A stretch of DNA of 22,683 nucleotides from the NCBI GenBank assembly GCA_002340305.1, contig DDLU01000294.1, positions 1-22,683 of the forward strand, given 5' to 3'. This document shows, piece by piece, positions 1 to 6,547 of this stretch; position 1 is the stretch's first letter; each line of letters starts with the position of its first letter. A program made the position numbers and the translations under genes. Under the pieces are notes generated by a model that saw nothing but the letters and a program-made list of their open reading frames with translations, was not told the DNA's origin and ran no database searches. The stretch comes from Desulfovibrio sp. UBA2564. GTDB lineage: Bacteria > Desulfobacterota > Desulfovibrionia > Desulfovibrionales > Desulfovibrionaceae.

Positions 1-1
1 A

Positions 2-91
2 AAAGGAGATGAACTCGGATACACTCCGCCGCAACCTGCTCAAAACCCTACCCCGACCGGCAAGCCGCAAGGCGGAGGCGACAAGAAATAG
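2..91 (+). CDS. C-terminal end of an unidentified upstream gene (partial)
   Basis: An open frame enters from the left edge and stops at TAG 89-91. It gives about 29 residues, rich in Pro, Gln, Gly and Lys, ending GGGDKK. Such low-complexity, charged tails are common at protein C-termini, and the stop lies 47 bases before hsdR, so this could be the preceding gene of the restriction operon (hsdM, hsdS or an accessory gene). The fragment carries no domain, so its function cannot be named. A second open frame from base 9 overlaps the hsdR start and looks like a shadow. Confidence 0.4.
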   Translation, partial: KGDELGYTPPQPAQNPTPTGKPQGGGDKK

Positions 92-138
92 GTTCAGGCA
101 AAAGCAGCAGCGATTACAACTCACCAGCGAGGCCACCA

Positions 139-3100
139 GTGACCAAAACCAACGAAAGCGACATCGAAGAACTGACCCTAGAAATCCTGTCAGAACTGGG
201 ATTTCAAATCCTGCACGGCCCAGACATAGCACCGGACAGTGCAGATGCTGAAAGGATGAACTACGGCGATGTTTTCTTAATAGAACGCTTTAAAAGTTCC
301 CTTGAACGCATCAACCCGCACCTTGATGCTGATGCCCTCGATGATGTTTTACGTAAGCTGTCACTGGTGGAAACGCCTTCCCTTGAAGAGGAAAACCGCC
401 GCCTGCACCATTTCATGACCGATGGTGTGGACGTAGAGATTACCCGTGCTGACGGCACAATCGGTGGCGATAAAGCTTGGCTGGTCGACTTTGACAATCC
501 CGACAATAACGACTGGCTGGCAGTTAACCAGTTCACCATAATTGAAGACTCACGGGAACGCCGCCCTGATGTGGTGGTGTTTATTAACGGGCTGCCTGTG
601 GGTGTTATCGAACTGAAAAATCCTGGAGATGAAAATGCCACTATGGAAGGGGCATTTAACCAGCTTCAAACCTACAAGGATCAAATTTCATCCCTTTTCA
701 GAACCAATGCCGTACTGGTCACATCTGACGGAATTGCTGCCCGTGTGGGATCATTAACCGCAGGTCTTGAGCGGTTTATGCCTTGGCGTACTGTGGATGG
801 GCATGAAATCCTGCGTAAAGGCATGCCCGAACTGCCGACCCTGCTTGAGGGTGTTTTTAATAAGCAACGGCTTCTTGATTACCTGCGCGGCTTTGTGGTC
901 TTCGAAAGCAACGGTTCCAAAATAATCAAGAAAATTGCGGGCTATCATCAATTCCACGCCGTGCGCCATGCCGTGGATTGCACGGTGAACGCATCCCGAC
1001 CCGGTGGTGATAAACGAATCGGGGTTATTTGGCATACACAGGGATCAGGTAAAAGCCTGCTCATGGCCTTTTATGCGGGACGGATCATTGTTCACCCCGA
1101 AATGGCAAACCCGACAGTGGTGGTGATCACCGACCGTAACGATCTGGACGAACAGCTTTACACTACCTTTGCAGGCTGCACGGACCTTATCCGTCAACCA
1201 CCTGTTAAAGCCGAGAACAGGGACCACCTGAAAGAACTGCTGGCTTTTGCATCCGGCGGGGTTATCTTTACCACCATTCAAAAATTTTCACCGGAAAAAG
1301 GCGAGAAGTATCCCCTGCTGACAGACCGCCGAAACGTGGTTGTGGTGGCGGATGAAGCTCACCGCAGCCAGTACGGTTTTAAAGCCAAGGTTTCAGCTGA
1401 GACAGGGGAAATTTCATACGGCTTTGCAAAACACCTGCGCGATGCCTTGCCGGAAGCATCCTTTATCGGCTTTACCGGAACACCCATCGAAGAAACGGAC
1501 GTGAACACCCCTGCTGTGTTCGGCGAGTACATTGATATTTACGACATCCAGCGTGGCGTTGAGGATGAGGCCACCGTACCCATCTATTATGAAAGCAGGC
1601 TAGCCCGTATCGAACTTGATGAAGATGAACGCCCTACCCTTGATTCTAAAGTGGATGAACTGCTTGAAGACAACGAGGAAGTGGACGAAGAACGCCAGAA
1701 AGCCAAATGGTCACGCATTGAGGCCCTTGTCGGTGCTGAAAAACGCTTGAAGATGGTGGCGAGTGATATTGTCGACCACTTTGAAAAGCGTGTGGATGCC
1801 ATGCAGGGAAAAGCAATGGTTGTTTGCATGAGCCGCCGTATCTGCGTGGAGCTATATAATAAGATAGTAGCCCTGCGCCCTGATTGGCATAGCGAAGAAG
1901 ACGACAACGGCACCATTAAAGTAGTCATGACCGGCAGTGCTGCGGACCCTAAAGAATGGCAGCAGCATATTGGACCGAAAGCCCGCCGTGAAGCACTCGC
2001 CAAAAGAGCCAAGAACCCTGACGATGATCTAAAGCTGGTTCTGGTACGCGACATGTGGCTGACGGGTTTTGATGCCCCTTGCATGCACACCATGTACATG
2101 GACAAGCCCATGAAAGGACATGGGCTGATGCAGGCCATTGCCCGTGTAAACCGTGTTTTCAAGGACAAGCCCGGTGGCCTGATTGTAGACTACATCGGCC
2201 TTGCCCAAAATTTAAAATCGGCCCTGACCCAGTATTCCGAGGGTGACAGGGAGCAGACAGGCATTGATGAAGATGAAGCCGTAGCCTTGATGCTTGAAAA
2301 ATATGAAGTGGTCCGCGAAATGTTCCACGGCCTTGATTACAGCAAAGCCGTTGCCGGATCAGCACGGGAAAGGCTGTATGCCATTGCCGAAGCCATGGAA
2401 TGGGTTCAGGATATGCAGCGCAAGGAAGCTGCCAAGCACGAAGACGAGGAGAAGAAAAAACAGGCATGGCGCATGTATGCCGATGCCGTGCTTGCCCTGT
2501 CAAAAGCATTCGCTCTGGCATCCGCCAGTGATCAGGCCACAAAAATCCGTGATGAAGTCGGATTCTTTCAGACTGTGCGCGCAGCCTTGGCAAAGTCCAC
2601 CGCCGGATCAACAGAAGGCAGCAAACAGAATCTTGATTTTGCAGTACAGCAAATTGTCAGCCAAGCCGTACAGTCGACCGAAATCGTGGATATTTTAGAG
2701 GCAGCAGGGATTGAAACACCTGATTTGTCCATCCTTTCAGATGAATTCCTTGCTGAATTAAAAGGCATGAAACAGCAAAACCTTGCCCTTGATGCTCTGC
2801 GCAAACTGCTGAACGGGCAAATCAAATCCCAAAGCAGAACCAACGTGGTCATGCAGAAAGCCTTTTCCGACAGGTTGAAGGATGCCATTCAGCGTTACCA
2901 CAACAACGCAATTACGGCAGCCGAAGTAATCACCGAACTCATCAAGCTTGCAAAGGACATCCGTGAAGCAAGGCAGCGAGGCGAAGAGGAAGGCCTTAGC
3001 AGCGAAGAAGTCGCCTTTTACGATGCCCTTGCCCAGAATAACAGCGCAGTAGAAGCTATGGGAGATGATCAGCTAAAGGTCATCGCCCACGAACTGCTCA

Positions 3101-3285
3101 TAAAGGTAAAATCAAGCATCGGCGTAGATTGGACGCACAGCGAAAATGCCCGTGCAAGGGTACGGGTGCTAGTTAAAAAAATCCTGCGCAGGTTCGGTTA
3201 CCCACCAGATATGCAGGCCGAGGCAGTAAAAACAGTCCTTAAACAGGCTGAGGCTTTATCTGCTCAGTGGGCGAAGTTGAATTAG
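139..3285 (+). CDS. hsdR: Type I restriction-modification enzyme, restriction (R) subunit HsdR
   Basis: This is the ATP-dependent translocase and endonuclease subunit of a type I restriction system. It acts with HsdM and HsdS, which are not in the window, to cut unmodified foreign DNA. The 1048-residue length is normal for the family. The N-terminal nuclease domain shows a PD-(D/E)xK site (D144, then ELK at 158-160) followed by a QxxxY motif at 175-179. The helicase motor shows Walker A HTQGSGKS (299-306), DEAH (405-408), TGTP (446-449) and motif VI QAIARVNR (665-672). The last third is a helical, charged region as expected for contact with the methylase core. The start is GTG at 139, with a weak purine-rich site (GCGAGG) just upstream; a stop in this frame at 10-12 limits extension. 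All catalytic motifs are intact, so the subunit looks functional. It sits near the end of a probable genomic island. Confidence 0.95.
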   Translation: MTKTNESDIEELTLEILSELGFQILHGPDIAPDSADAERMNYGDVFLIERFKSSLERINPHLDADALDDVLRKLSLVETPSLEEENRRLHHFMTDGVDVEITRADGTIGGDKAWLVDFDNPDNNDWLAVNQFTIIEDSRERRPDVVVFINGLPVGVIELKNPGDENATMEGAFNQLQTYKDQISSLFRTNAVLVTSDGIAARVGSLTAGLERFMPWRTVDGHEILRKGMPELPTLLEGVFNKQRLLDYLRGFVVFESNGSKIIKKIAGYHQFHAVRHAVDCTVNASRPGGDKRIGVIWHTQGSGKSLLMAFYAGRIIVHPEMANPTVVVITDRNDLDEQLYTTFAGCTDLIRQPPVKAENRDHLKELLAFASGGVIFTTIQKFSPEKGEKYPLLTDRRNVVVVADEAHRSQYGFKAKVSAETGEISYGFAKHLRDALPEASFIGFTGTPIEETDVNTPAVFGEYIDIYDIQRGVEDEATVPIYYESRLARIELDEDERPTLDSKVDELLEDNEEVDEERQKAKWSRIEALVGAEKRLKMVASDIVDHFEKRVDAMQGKAMVVCMSRRICVELYNKIVALRPDWHSEEDDNGTIKVVMTGSAADPKEWQQHIGPKARREALAKRAKNPDDDLKLVLVRDMWLTGFDAPCMHTMYMDKPMKGHGLMQAIARVNRVFKDKPGGLIVDYIGLAQNLKSALTQYSEGDREQTGIDEDEAVALMLEKYEVVREMFHGLDYSKAVAGSARERLYAIAEAMEWVQDMQRKEAAKHEDEEKKKQAWRMYADAVLALSKAFALASASDQATKIRDEVGFFQTVRAALAKSTAGSTEGSKQNLDFAVQQIVSQAVQSTEIVDILEAAGIETPDLSILSDEFLAELKGMKQQNLALDALRKLLNGQIKSQSRTNVVMQKAFSDRLKDAIQRYHNNAITAAEVITELIKLAKDIREARQRGEEEGLSSEEVAFYDALAQNNSAVEAMGDDQLKVIAHELLIKVKSSIGVDWTHSENARARVRVLVKKILRRFGYPPDMQAEAVKTVLKQAEALSAQWAKLN

Positions 3286-3298
3286 GTATATTAACGAT

Positions 3299-3332
3299 GA
3301 ATCCCCCTTAAAATGAGATCCAAGGGGGATTC
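3299..3332. terminator. Bidirectional hairpin terminator between hsdR and the small minus-strand genes
   Basis: A perfect 11-bp stem, GAATCCCCCTT (3299-3309) with AAGGGGGATTC (3322-3332), has a 12-base loop. It lies 13 bases after the hsdR stop and 13 bases before the end of the convergent small gene, so it can serve both strands. There is no long T run on the plus side (only TTT soon after), so efficiency is uncertain. Confidence 0.7.
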
Positions 3333-3345
3333 GTTTGAATTGGTA

Positions 3346-3594
3346 TTAACGGGCCTTGTTAGACTGAGCGAGGACTGATGCAGCCATCGTTTTGGTCGTA
3401 TCATTGTATTTAGGACTGCTAAGAACTTTCGAAGCTACGCTTTCCATAGCTGCTCCAGTTTCTTTACCTGTGTTTGTCTGTGCAAGAGCAGAGCCTGCCA
3501 ATTTTCTCTGGATGGCAGACGAATTAGAATCCCTGAGAATTTCAGAAGCCTGACTTGCTACACTGGATGATGTCTGTTTACTATTTTTCGGCAT
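3346..3594 (-). CDS. Small Ser/Ala-rich protein with an internal two-fold repeat
   Basis: This 82-residue protein begins MPKNSKQTSS and has no signal peptide or membrane segment. It is built of two related halves: VASQASEILRD...AGSALAQTN and VASKVLSSP...AASVLAQSN, each predicted to be helical and rich in Ser, Ala and Lys. I have an impression of similar short proteins on phages and integrated elements but cannot name the family or a function. The ATG at 3594 is chosen over an upstream in-frame start because AAGGAG precedes it at good spacing. The KTSC-like gene ends 10 bases upstream on the same strand, so the two are almost certainly co-transcribed. The high Lys/Ser content might suit a nucleic-acid-associated protein, but this is only a guess. 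Confidence 0.7.
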   Translation of the reverse strand: MPKNSKQTSSSVASQASEILRDSNSSAIQRKLAGSALAQTNTGKETGAAMESVASKVLSSPKYNDTTKTMAASVLAQSNKAR

Positions 3595-3604
3595 ACTCTT
3601 CTCC

Positions 3605-3832
3605 TTAGCAATGCTTGCTTGCGAATAGTCTTTTAACAACACGGTTAATAAAAGAGTTCAGGCCATGTCCTTGCTCTGCCAAATCCTTCACATGCTCAAC
3701 GTTAGAAGCACCAGCACTGGCATAGGTGTATGAGTAGGTTGCGCCTGAGTTAAACTGTACGCAAATGGAATCGGAATCGTAGCGATATGCAGCAACTCCA
3801 GAGTTGCCGCCAATATTAGAATAACTGGTCAT
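3605..3832 (-). CDS. Small KTSC-domain-like protein
   Basis: This 75-residue protein has the pattern of KTSC-type domains: a central SGVAAYRYDSDSICVQF strand pair, an aromatic YSYTYASAG strand, a helix VEHVKDLAEQGHGLNSFI and a short basic tail. In the family the first residues often read K-T-S; here the N-terminus is MTSYSNIGGNSGV. The biochemical role of KTSC domains is not known; they are often found on mobile elements and beside nucleic-acid enzymes. The ATG at 3832 is preferred to an upstream in-frame start because the domain begins there and an AGG lies about 8 bases upstream. It is the first gene of a two-gene minus-strand unit with the Ser/Ala-rich protein. Confidence 0.65.
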   Translation of the reverse strand: MTSYSNIGGNSGVAAYRYDSDSICVQFNSGATYSYTYASAGASNVEHVKDLAEQGHGLNSFINRVVKRLFASKHC

Positions 3833-3873
3833 TTCAATACCTGTAGGAAAGTTAAAAGGTATAGCAATACCTA

Positions 3874-3894
3874 TTATGCTTATGAAAAGCATAA
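3874..3894. promoter_or_regulatory. Inverted repeat upstream of the KTSC-like gene
   Basis: TTATGCTT (3874-3881) and AAGCATAA (3887-3894) form a perfect 8-bp inverted repeat around 5 bases, 42 bases upstream of the KTSC-like start. It could be an operator or a leader hairpin. A 10-bp perfect palindrome GGTAGCTACC lies further upstream at 3954-3963, next to an A/T-rich stretch that could hold the promoter. Confidence 0.35.
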
Positions 3895-3998
3895 GGGAGG
3901 GCTGAAAGAGATTCAGTATCAGTGGATAATATGAAGTGAAATTAAGAAATCATGGTAGCTACCCTCTTATATAAAGACATACTTATCTTCTTGACAAG

Positions 3999-4102
3999 GG
4001 GAGCCTGAGTGGTTAGTAACTTTCCTACCAAAAGAGAGGAACCACCTGAATCTCAGGTTCCCAAACGCCCTAATCTTCGCCAAAAGACTGGGGCGTTTTT
4101 TT
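3999..4102 (+). ncRNA. Candidate structured RNA with intrinsic terminator
   Basis: An 11-bp helix GGGAGCCTGAG (3999-4009) pairs with CTCAGGTTCCC (4052-4062), with one G-U pair, and encloses a second helix TGGTT (4010-4014) with AACCA (4040-4044). Directly after it lies a textbook terminator: AAACGCCC (4063-4070), GGGCGTTT (4091-4098) and seven T (4096-4102). No open reading frame fits. The region is divergent from the two small genes and within the probable island end. A TTGACA hexamer lies at 3991-3996, but its partner -10 is poor and would start transcription inside the hairpin, so the true promoter is not located. The terminator is solid; the RNA gene is an inference. Confidence 0.45.
4063..4102 (+). 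terminator. Rho-independent terminator
   Basis: An 8-bp GC-rich stem (AAACGCCC with GGGCGTTT) and a seven-T tail are directed rightward. The loop contains an extra TCTT/AAGA pairing. It ends the candidate RNA above or protects the attachment region from island transcription. Confidence 0.8.
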
Positions 4103-4285
4103 GTCAAGCATTTTACAACGCACCGTATTAATTAAATCCGCACCGCCCAATTGTCAAGCATTTTTCTAGAAAAACTTATTATTTTACCAAATTCAACACG
4201 GCTGCGCAACAACTAAATAAAATAATTACATAAAAACAGATTCAACCAGCAGTTGATTAAATCTGGAGCAACCTATCGAACGTCT

Positions 4286-4311
4286 TCGGACCCGATCGGA
4301 CACCCTCGGAC
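4286..4311. repeat. Three tandem TCGGAC iterons at exact 10-bp spacing
   Basis: TCGGAC occurs at 4286-4291, 4296-4301 and 4306-4311. The period is one helical turn, so a protein could bind all three on the same DNA face. The position 135 bases inside the tRNA remnant suggests recombination sites. Confidence 0.5.
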
Positions 4312-4378
4312 GAACATTGTTTTCGAGAACAAAAAGAGTAAGTTAAGGGCAATCCCGGAACGTGTAGCAAATGCACAT

Positions 4379-4400
4379 GTGTGTACCGTCGTGTGTACCG
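4379..4400. repeat. Direct repeat GTGTGTACCG x2 next to the tRNA remnant
   Basis: Two identical decamers GTGTGTACCG lie at 4379-4388 and 4391-4400, at 12-base spacing and about 45 bases before the tRNA 3' fragment. GTGTACC-type repeats close to tRNA attachment sites are, to my knowledge, common with tyrosine integrases of the P4 group. The assignment is by context only. Confidence 0.45.
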
Positions 4401-4444
4401 AGCAAAAACGTATTCAGTAAAGCCAGAGAAGACAGGCTCTTAGA

Positions 4445-4474
4445 CCACAGGTTCGAATCCTGTATTGCCCGCCA
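4445..4474 (+). other. 3' fragment of a tRNA gene; probable attR of an integrated island
   Basis: The sequence has a perfect T arm (ACAGG 4447-4451, loop TTCGAAT, CCTGT 4459-4463), the acceptor strand ATTGCCC (4464-4470), discriminator G (4471) and CCA (4472-4474). No normal D arm or anticodon arm precedes it, so it is not a complete tRNA. Such 3' remnants mark where an element integrated into a tRNA gene. The orientation places the element to the left, so the island ends here and hsdR and the two small genes are its cargo. The amino acid identity cannot be assigned. A matching GGGCAAT lies at 4347-4353 (see findings). Confidence 0.7.
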
Positions 4475-4492
4475 TCTATTTCAATAATTTAT

Positions 4493-4538
4493 AGTAAAAA
4501 GGTGGGTAAAATTAACAAATTTTACCCACCTTTTTACT
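4493..4538. terminator. Long perfect hairpin terminator after the tRNA remnant
   Basis: A 21-bp perfect stem (4493-4513 with 4518-4538) has the 4-base loop AACA. The core GGTGGGTAAAATT is flanked by A5 and T5, so the hairpin is a good intrinsic terminator in either direction. It begins 19 bases after the CCA and probably is the original terminator of the tRNA gene, which supports the idea that chromosomal backbone starts here. Confidence 0.85.
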
Positions 4539-4555
4539 TTCCTGATATTTCAAGC

Positions 4556-4577
4556 CTGTTCGAGTGAACAGTTTTTT
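4556..4577 (+). terminator. Short Rho-independent terminator
   Basis: A 6-bp stem CTGTTC (4556-4561) and GAACAG (4566-4571) has the tetraloop GAGT, followed by six T (4572-4577). It is read rightward, in series with the longer hairpin upstream. Confidence 0.55.
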
Positions 4578-4701
4578 ATAGCCTTTTAAGAATGTTATCT
4601 TTTCCGCAGAAACTGAAACAACACTGGACCGGGAACTTTAGCCCCAGCTGATGCTGAGGGGGACAGCTCAATGTGCTAACAATCTGTGAGGCTATATTTT
4701 T
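4577..4701 (+). ncRNA. Candidate rod-like structured RNA downstream of the nqr operon
   Basis: A closing helix TATAGCCT (4577-4584) pairs with AGGCTATA (4689-4696), followed by five T. Inside, CGCAGA pairs with TCTGTG (one G-U), ACACTG with CAATGT (one mismatch), and CCCCAGC..GCT..GGGG forms a terminal hairpin. The nested helices give one long irregular rod of about 125 nt. No open frame covers it. It matches no riboswitch consensus that I can recall. The strand is favoured only by the T run after the 3' arm, and the 5' arm overlaps the T tail of the preceding terminator, which weakens the call. Confidence 0.3.
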
Positions 4702-4775
4702 CTATGGAATAAATTATCGTAATTGACCTGACAGCCCGCTTTTTACAAGCTATTGGCGGAAACGCCGAACAAACG

Positions 4776-5237
4776 CTATAAAGTTTCAATCTTCAAGGCA
4801 CTCTTAGCGAGCTTGATTTTTTCCCGATTTTCCATATCCAGAAATCCCTGAAAGACCGCACTGACATCGTCGGGGATGTCGTTCTGAAGCATGGCTTCAT
4901 AAGTTTCCAACAAACATTTATCCAGATCAACAGCAAGTTTCATAACCTGCTGAGCGGTCATCTCCGGGCCGAGGTCGGCACTGAAGAAAGGGCTCAGGTC
5001 ACACTCCTTATTCACATACATAAACCATGTATTGAGGACATGTTCTGAAACCCGAGACTCGTATTCGTCCATGACTGCCACCAGATTTTCATGGTGGCGG
5101 CTCATATATTCAAGAAGCATTTTGACCCGTTCCTTATCAACCTGATAGGAAAGATCTTTGTAAAATGAAACCAGCCTGCTGTGGAAAGCACGAGTCTGTT
5201 CAATTACGTCCTTTGCGGTCTGAACTGTGGTCATCAT
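4776..5237 (-). CDS. Helical protein, possibly ferritin-like, last gene of the nqr operon
   Basis: This soluble protein has 153 residues and no signal or membrane segment. It reads as four amphipathic helices, about residues 6-30, 34-60, 96-117 and 124-147. The second helix has E43, H48, H49 and E50; the third has ETYEAML (E111, E114); the fourth has FLDMENREK. This layout recalls rubrerythrin/ferritin-like bundles with incomplete metal ligands, but I do not recognise the family with certainty. The start has a GGGGGA site 8 bases upstream; ATG at 5237 or the adjacent one at 5234 are both possible. It begins 21 bases after nqrM, so it is probably translated from the same mRNA. A role in iron delivery or redox protection of NQR is only a contextual inference. 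Confidence 0.6.
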   Translation of the reverse strand: MMTTVQTAKDVIEQTRAFHSRLVSFYKDLSYQVDKERVKMLLEYMSRHHENLVAVMDEYESRVSEHVLNTWFMYVNKECDLSPFFSADLGPEMTAQQVMKLAVDLDKCLLETYEAMLQNDIPDDVSAVFQGFLDMENREKIKLAKSALKIETL

Positions 5238-5258
5238 AATTATTTCCCCCTGCCGCTC

Positions 5259-5462
5259 TTAAAGCGGCTTAAGTGAAGAATTTTTTTTATCAATGAGTTT
5301 CTTTTCAAAGTCATATTTACCGCAACGGCAACCGGAACCGTCCCCGGATATTTGAGATCCCTGACATGAACCGCGAATGCAGTTGCGTTTAAAAATTACT
5401 CCGATAGCCAGAGCCAAAAATACCAGCCCGAAAACAACAGCAGCCAAAATTATATTTTCCAT
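5259..5462 (-). CDS. nqrM: NqrM, Na+-NQR maturation (metal-centre assembly) protein
   Basis: This 67-residue protein has one N-terminal membrane helix (about residues 4-24, MENIILAAVVFGLVFLALAIG) and a Cys-rich tail. The tail has C28, C33, C46 and C48 in the pattern NCIRGSCQGS...GCRCG. This matches the small NqrM (DUF539) family, which in Vibrio is needed to install the membrane iron centre held between NqrD and NqrE. The ATG at 5462 is preferred: GAGG lies 9 bases upstream, and the only longer start is a GTG at 5477 that overlaps the apbE stop. Location after apbE at the end of an nqr operon is the standard context. Confidence 0.85.
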   Translation of the reverse strand: MENIILAAVVFGLVFLALAIGVIFKRNCIRGSCQGSQISGDGSGCRCGKYDFEKKLIDKKNSSLKPL

Positions 5463-5473
5463 GAGTTCAATCC

Positions 5474-6508
5474 TCACTTCATTGTTTTATGTTGCGGGAA
5501 ATCACCTGTGGCAATTTCTGCAAATCCGTCAGCTGTTTTCACGATGAAAAAAGCAGACAAGTTATGTTTTTCAGCCAGTCTTATGCCCTGCTCCGGTCCC
5601 ATTACCATCAGTGCGGTGGCGAGGGCATCAGCCATGGTGCAGGAGTCCTCCACCACGCTGACCGAAACAAGGTTGTGACTGATGGGTTTGCCGCTGAGCG
5701 GATCGATGATATGGGAATAACGTTTGTCATCCGCCTCAAAATAATTGCGGTAATCACCGGAAGTAGCCATGGCCCTGCCGCCAAGTTCAATAACAGCCTG
5801 CACGGCCCGGTTCCCGGCAACCGGTTTTTCCACCCCGATCAACCATGGAGCGTTGCCCGGTTTAGTCCCGGCAGTCCTGATCTCACCTCCGATTTCGACC
5901 ATAAAATCAGAAACACCGCTCTGCTCCAGCCAGCCGGAAACCGCATCAACGCAATATCCTTTGGCAATGGCAGCCAGATCAATGCTGATGGACGGCCTTA
6001 ATTTCTTCAAAGCCGGAGGCTCGCTTCGCACCGGCACAAAGTCCGACCCCATTTCAGCCTGCGCTTTTTTGACCTGCGCAGCAGTAGGAATTTTCTCCGG
6101 CCGCTTTTCCGGCCCGAATCCCCAGAGATTGACCAGCTGAGCTACGGTCATATCAAAGGCCCCCCCGGTGAGCAGGCTGACCTGCTTGGCCTTTCCAACC
6201 ACCCCGGCAAGTTCCTTTGAAACCGCAAACCAGTCCGTGCCTTTATAGGCATTGAACCGGGACAATTCCGAGTCAGCCTTAAACAAGGACATGACAGAAT
6301 TTACATCAGCCACCACCTGCTCCACACCCTGCTGTATCTTCTTCACACCAAGCCCGACCGGCAGGTTGTAAGCAACTATTAAATAAGTCGTGCCGATGGC
6401 CTTGCCCTGCAATTTAACAGAAGCGGAATTCTGCCCGCACCCGGAAAGGGAGAACAACAGGCACAACAATACGACAATTTTGTTCAACAATACCCGATTG
6501 ATATTCAT
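5474..6508 (-). CDS. apbE: ApbE, FAD:protein FMN transferase (lipoprotein)
   Basis: ApbE attaches FMN covalently through a phosphoester bond to Thr in proteins such as NqrB and NqrC, outside the cytoplasmic membrane. This 344-residue copy has a lipoprotein signal with lipobox LSGC (Cys24). The core motifs are present: DLAAIAKGYCVDAV, VEIGGEIRTAG and the C-terminal HIIDPLSGKP, with a further Asp-rich helix DSCTMADALATALMVMG that matches the metal-binding region. The length is normal. It lies in the same operon as its substrates but is separated from nqrF by a 169-base gap with a fold-back repeat, so its expression may be lower than that of the structural genes. Its stop overlaps the short leader of nqrM. 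Confidence 0.93.
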   Translation of the reverse strand: MNINRVLLNKIVVLLCLLFSLSGCGQNSASVKLQGKAIGTTYLIVAYNLPVGLGVKKIQQGVEQVVADVNSVMSLFKADSELSRFNAYKGTDWFAVSKELAGVVGKAKQVSLLTGGAFDMTVAQLVNLWGFGPEKRPEKIPTAAQVKKAQAEMGSDFVPVRSEPPALKKLRPSISIDLAAIAKGYCVDAVSGWLEQSGVSDFMVEIGGEIRTAGTKPGNAPWLIGVEKPVAGNRAVQAVIELGGRAMATSGDYRNYFEADDKRYSHIIDPLSGKPISHNLVSVSVVEDSCTMADALATALMVMGPEQGIRLAEKHNLSAFFIVKTADGFAEIATGDFPQHKTMK

Positions 6509-6547
6509 CGCAACTCAACCCAATCAAAACGGCGAAGCCCTATTAAA

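Larger units (their letters stand above)
3990..4164. repeat. Three copies of octamer TTGTCAAG, possible integrase arm-type sites
   Basis: TTGTCAAG occurs at 4101-4108 and 4151-4158, and inverted (CTTGACAA) at 3990-3997. The two direct copies extend to 14 identical bases (TTGTCAAGCATTTT) exactly 50 bases apart. They lie 310-480 bases inside the putative attR. This arrangement resembles integrase or excisionase arm sites, but no protein is available in the window to support that. Confidence 0.4.

Noticed and set aside
9..251. An 80-residue plus-strand ORF at the left edge.
   Set aside because: It overlaps the hsdR start out of frame, and its Arg-rich composition is typical of a shifted reading of a real gene.
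1587..2168. A 193-residue minus-strand ORF inside hsdR.
   Set aside because: It lies antisense to the conserved helicase region, and its Ser-rich runs are the complement of Glu/Asp codons in hsdR.
4286..4400. A CRISPR array or plasmid-type origin in the short repeats.
   Set aside because: Repeats are only 6-14 bases, differ from set to set, have no uniform spacers, and no cas or rep gene is present; integrase sites fit better.
4347..4474. A complete functional tRNA gene.
   Set aside because: Only the T arm, acceptor strand and CCA are convincing; no pairing anticodon or D arm, and the span is too long.
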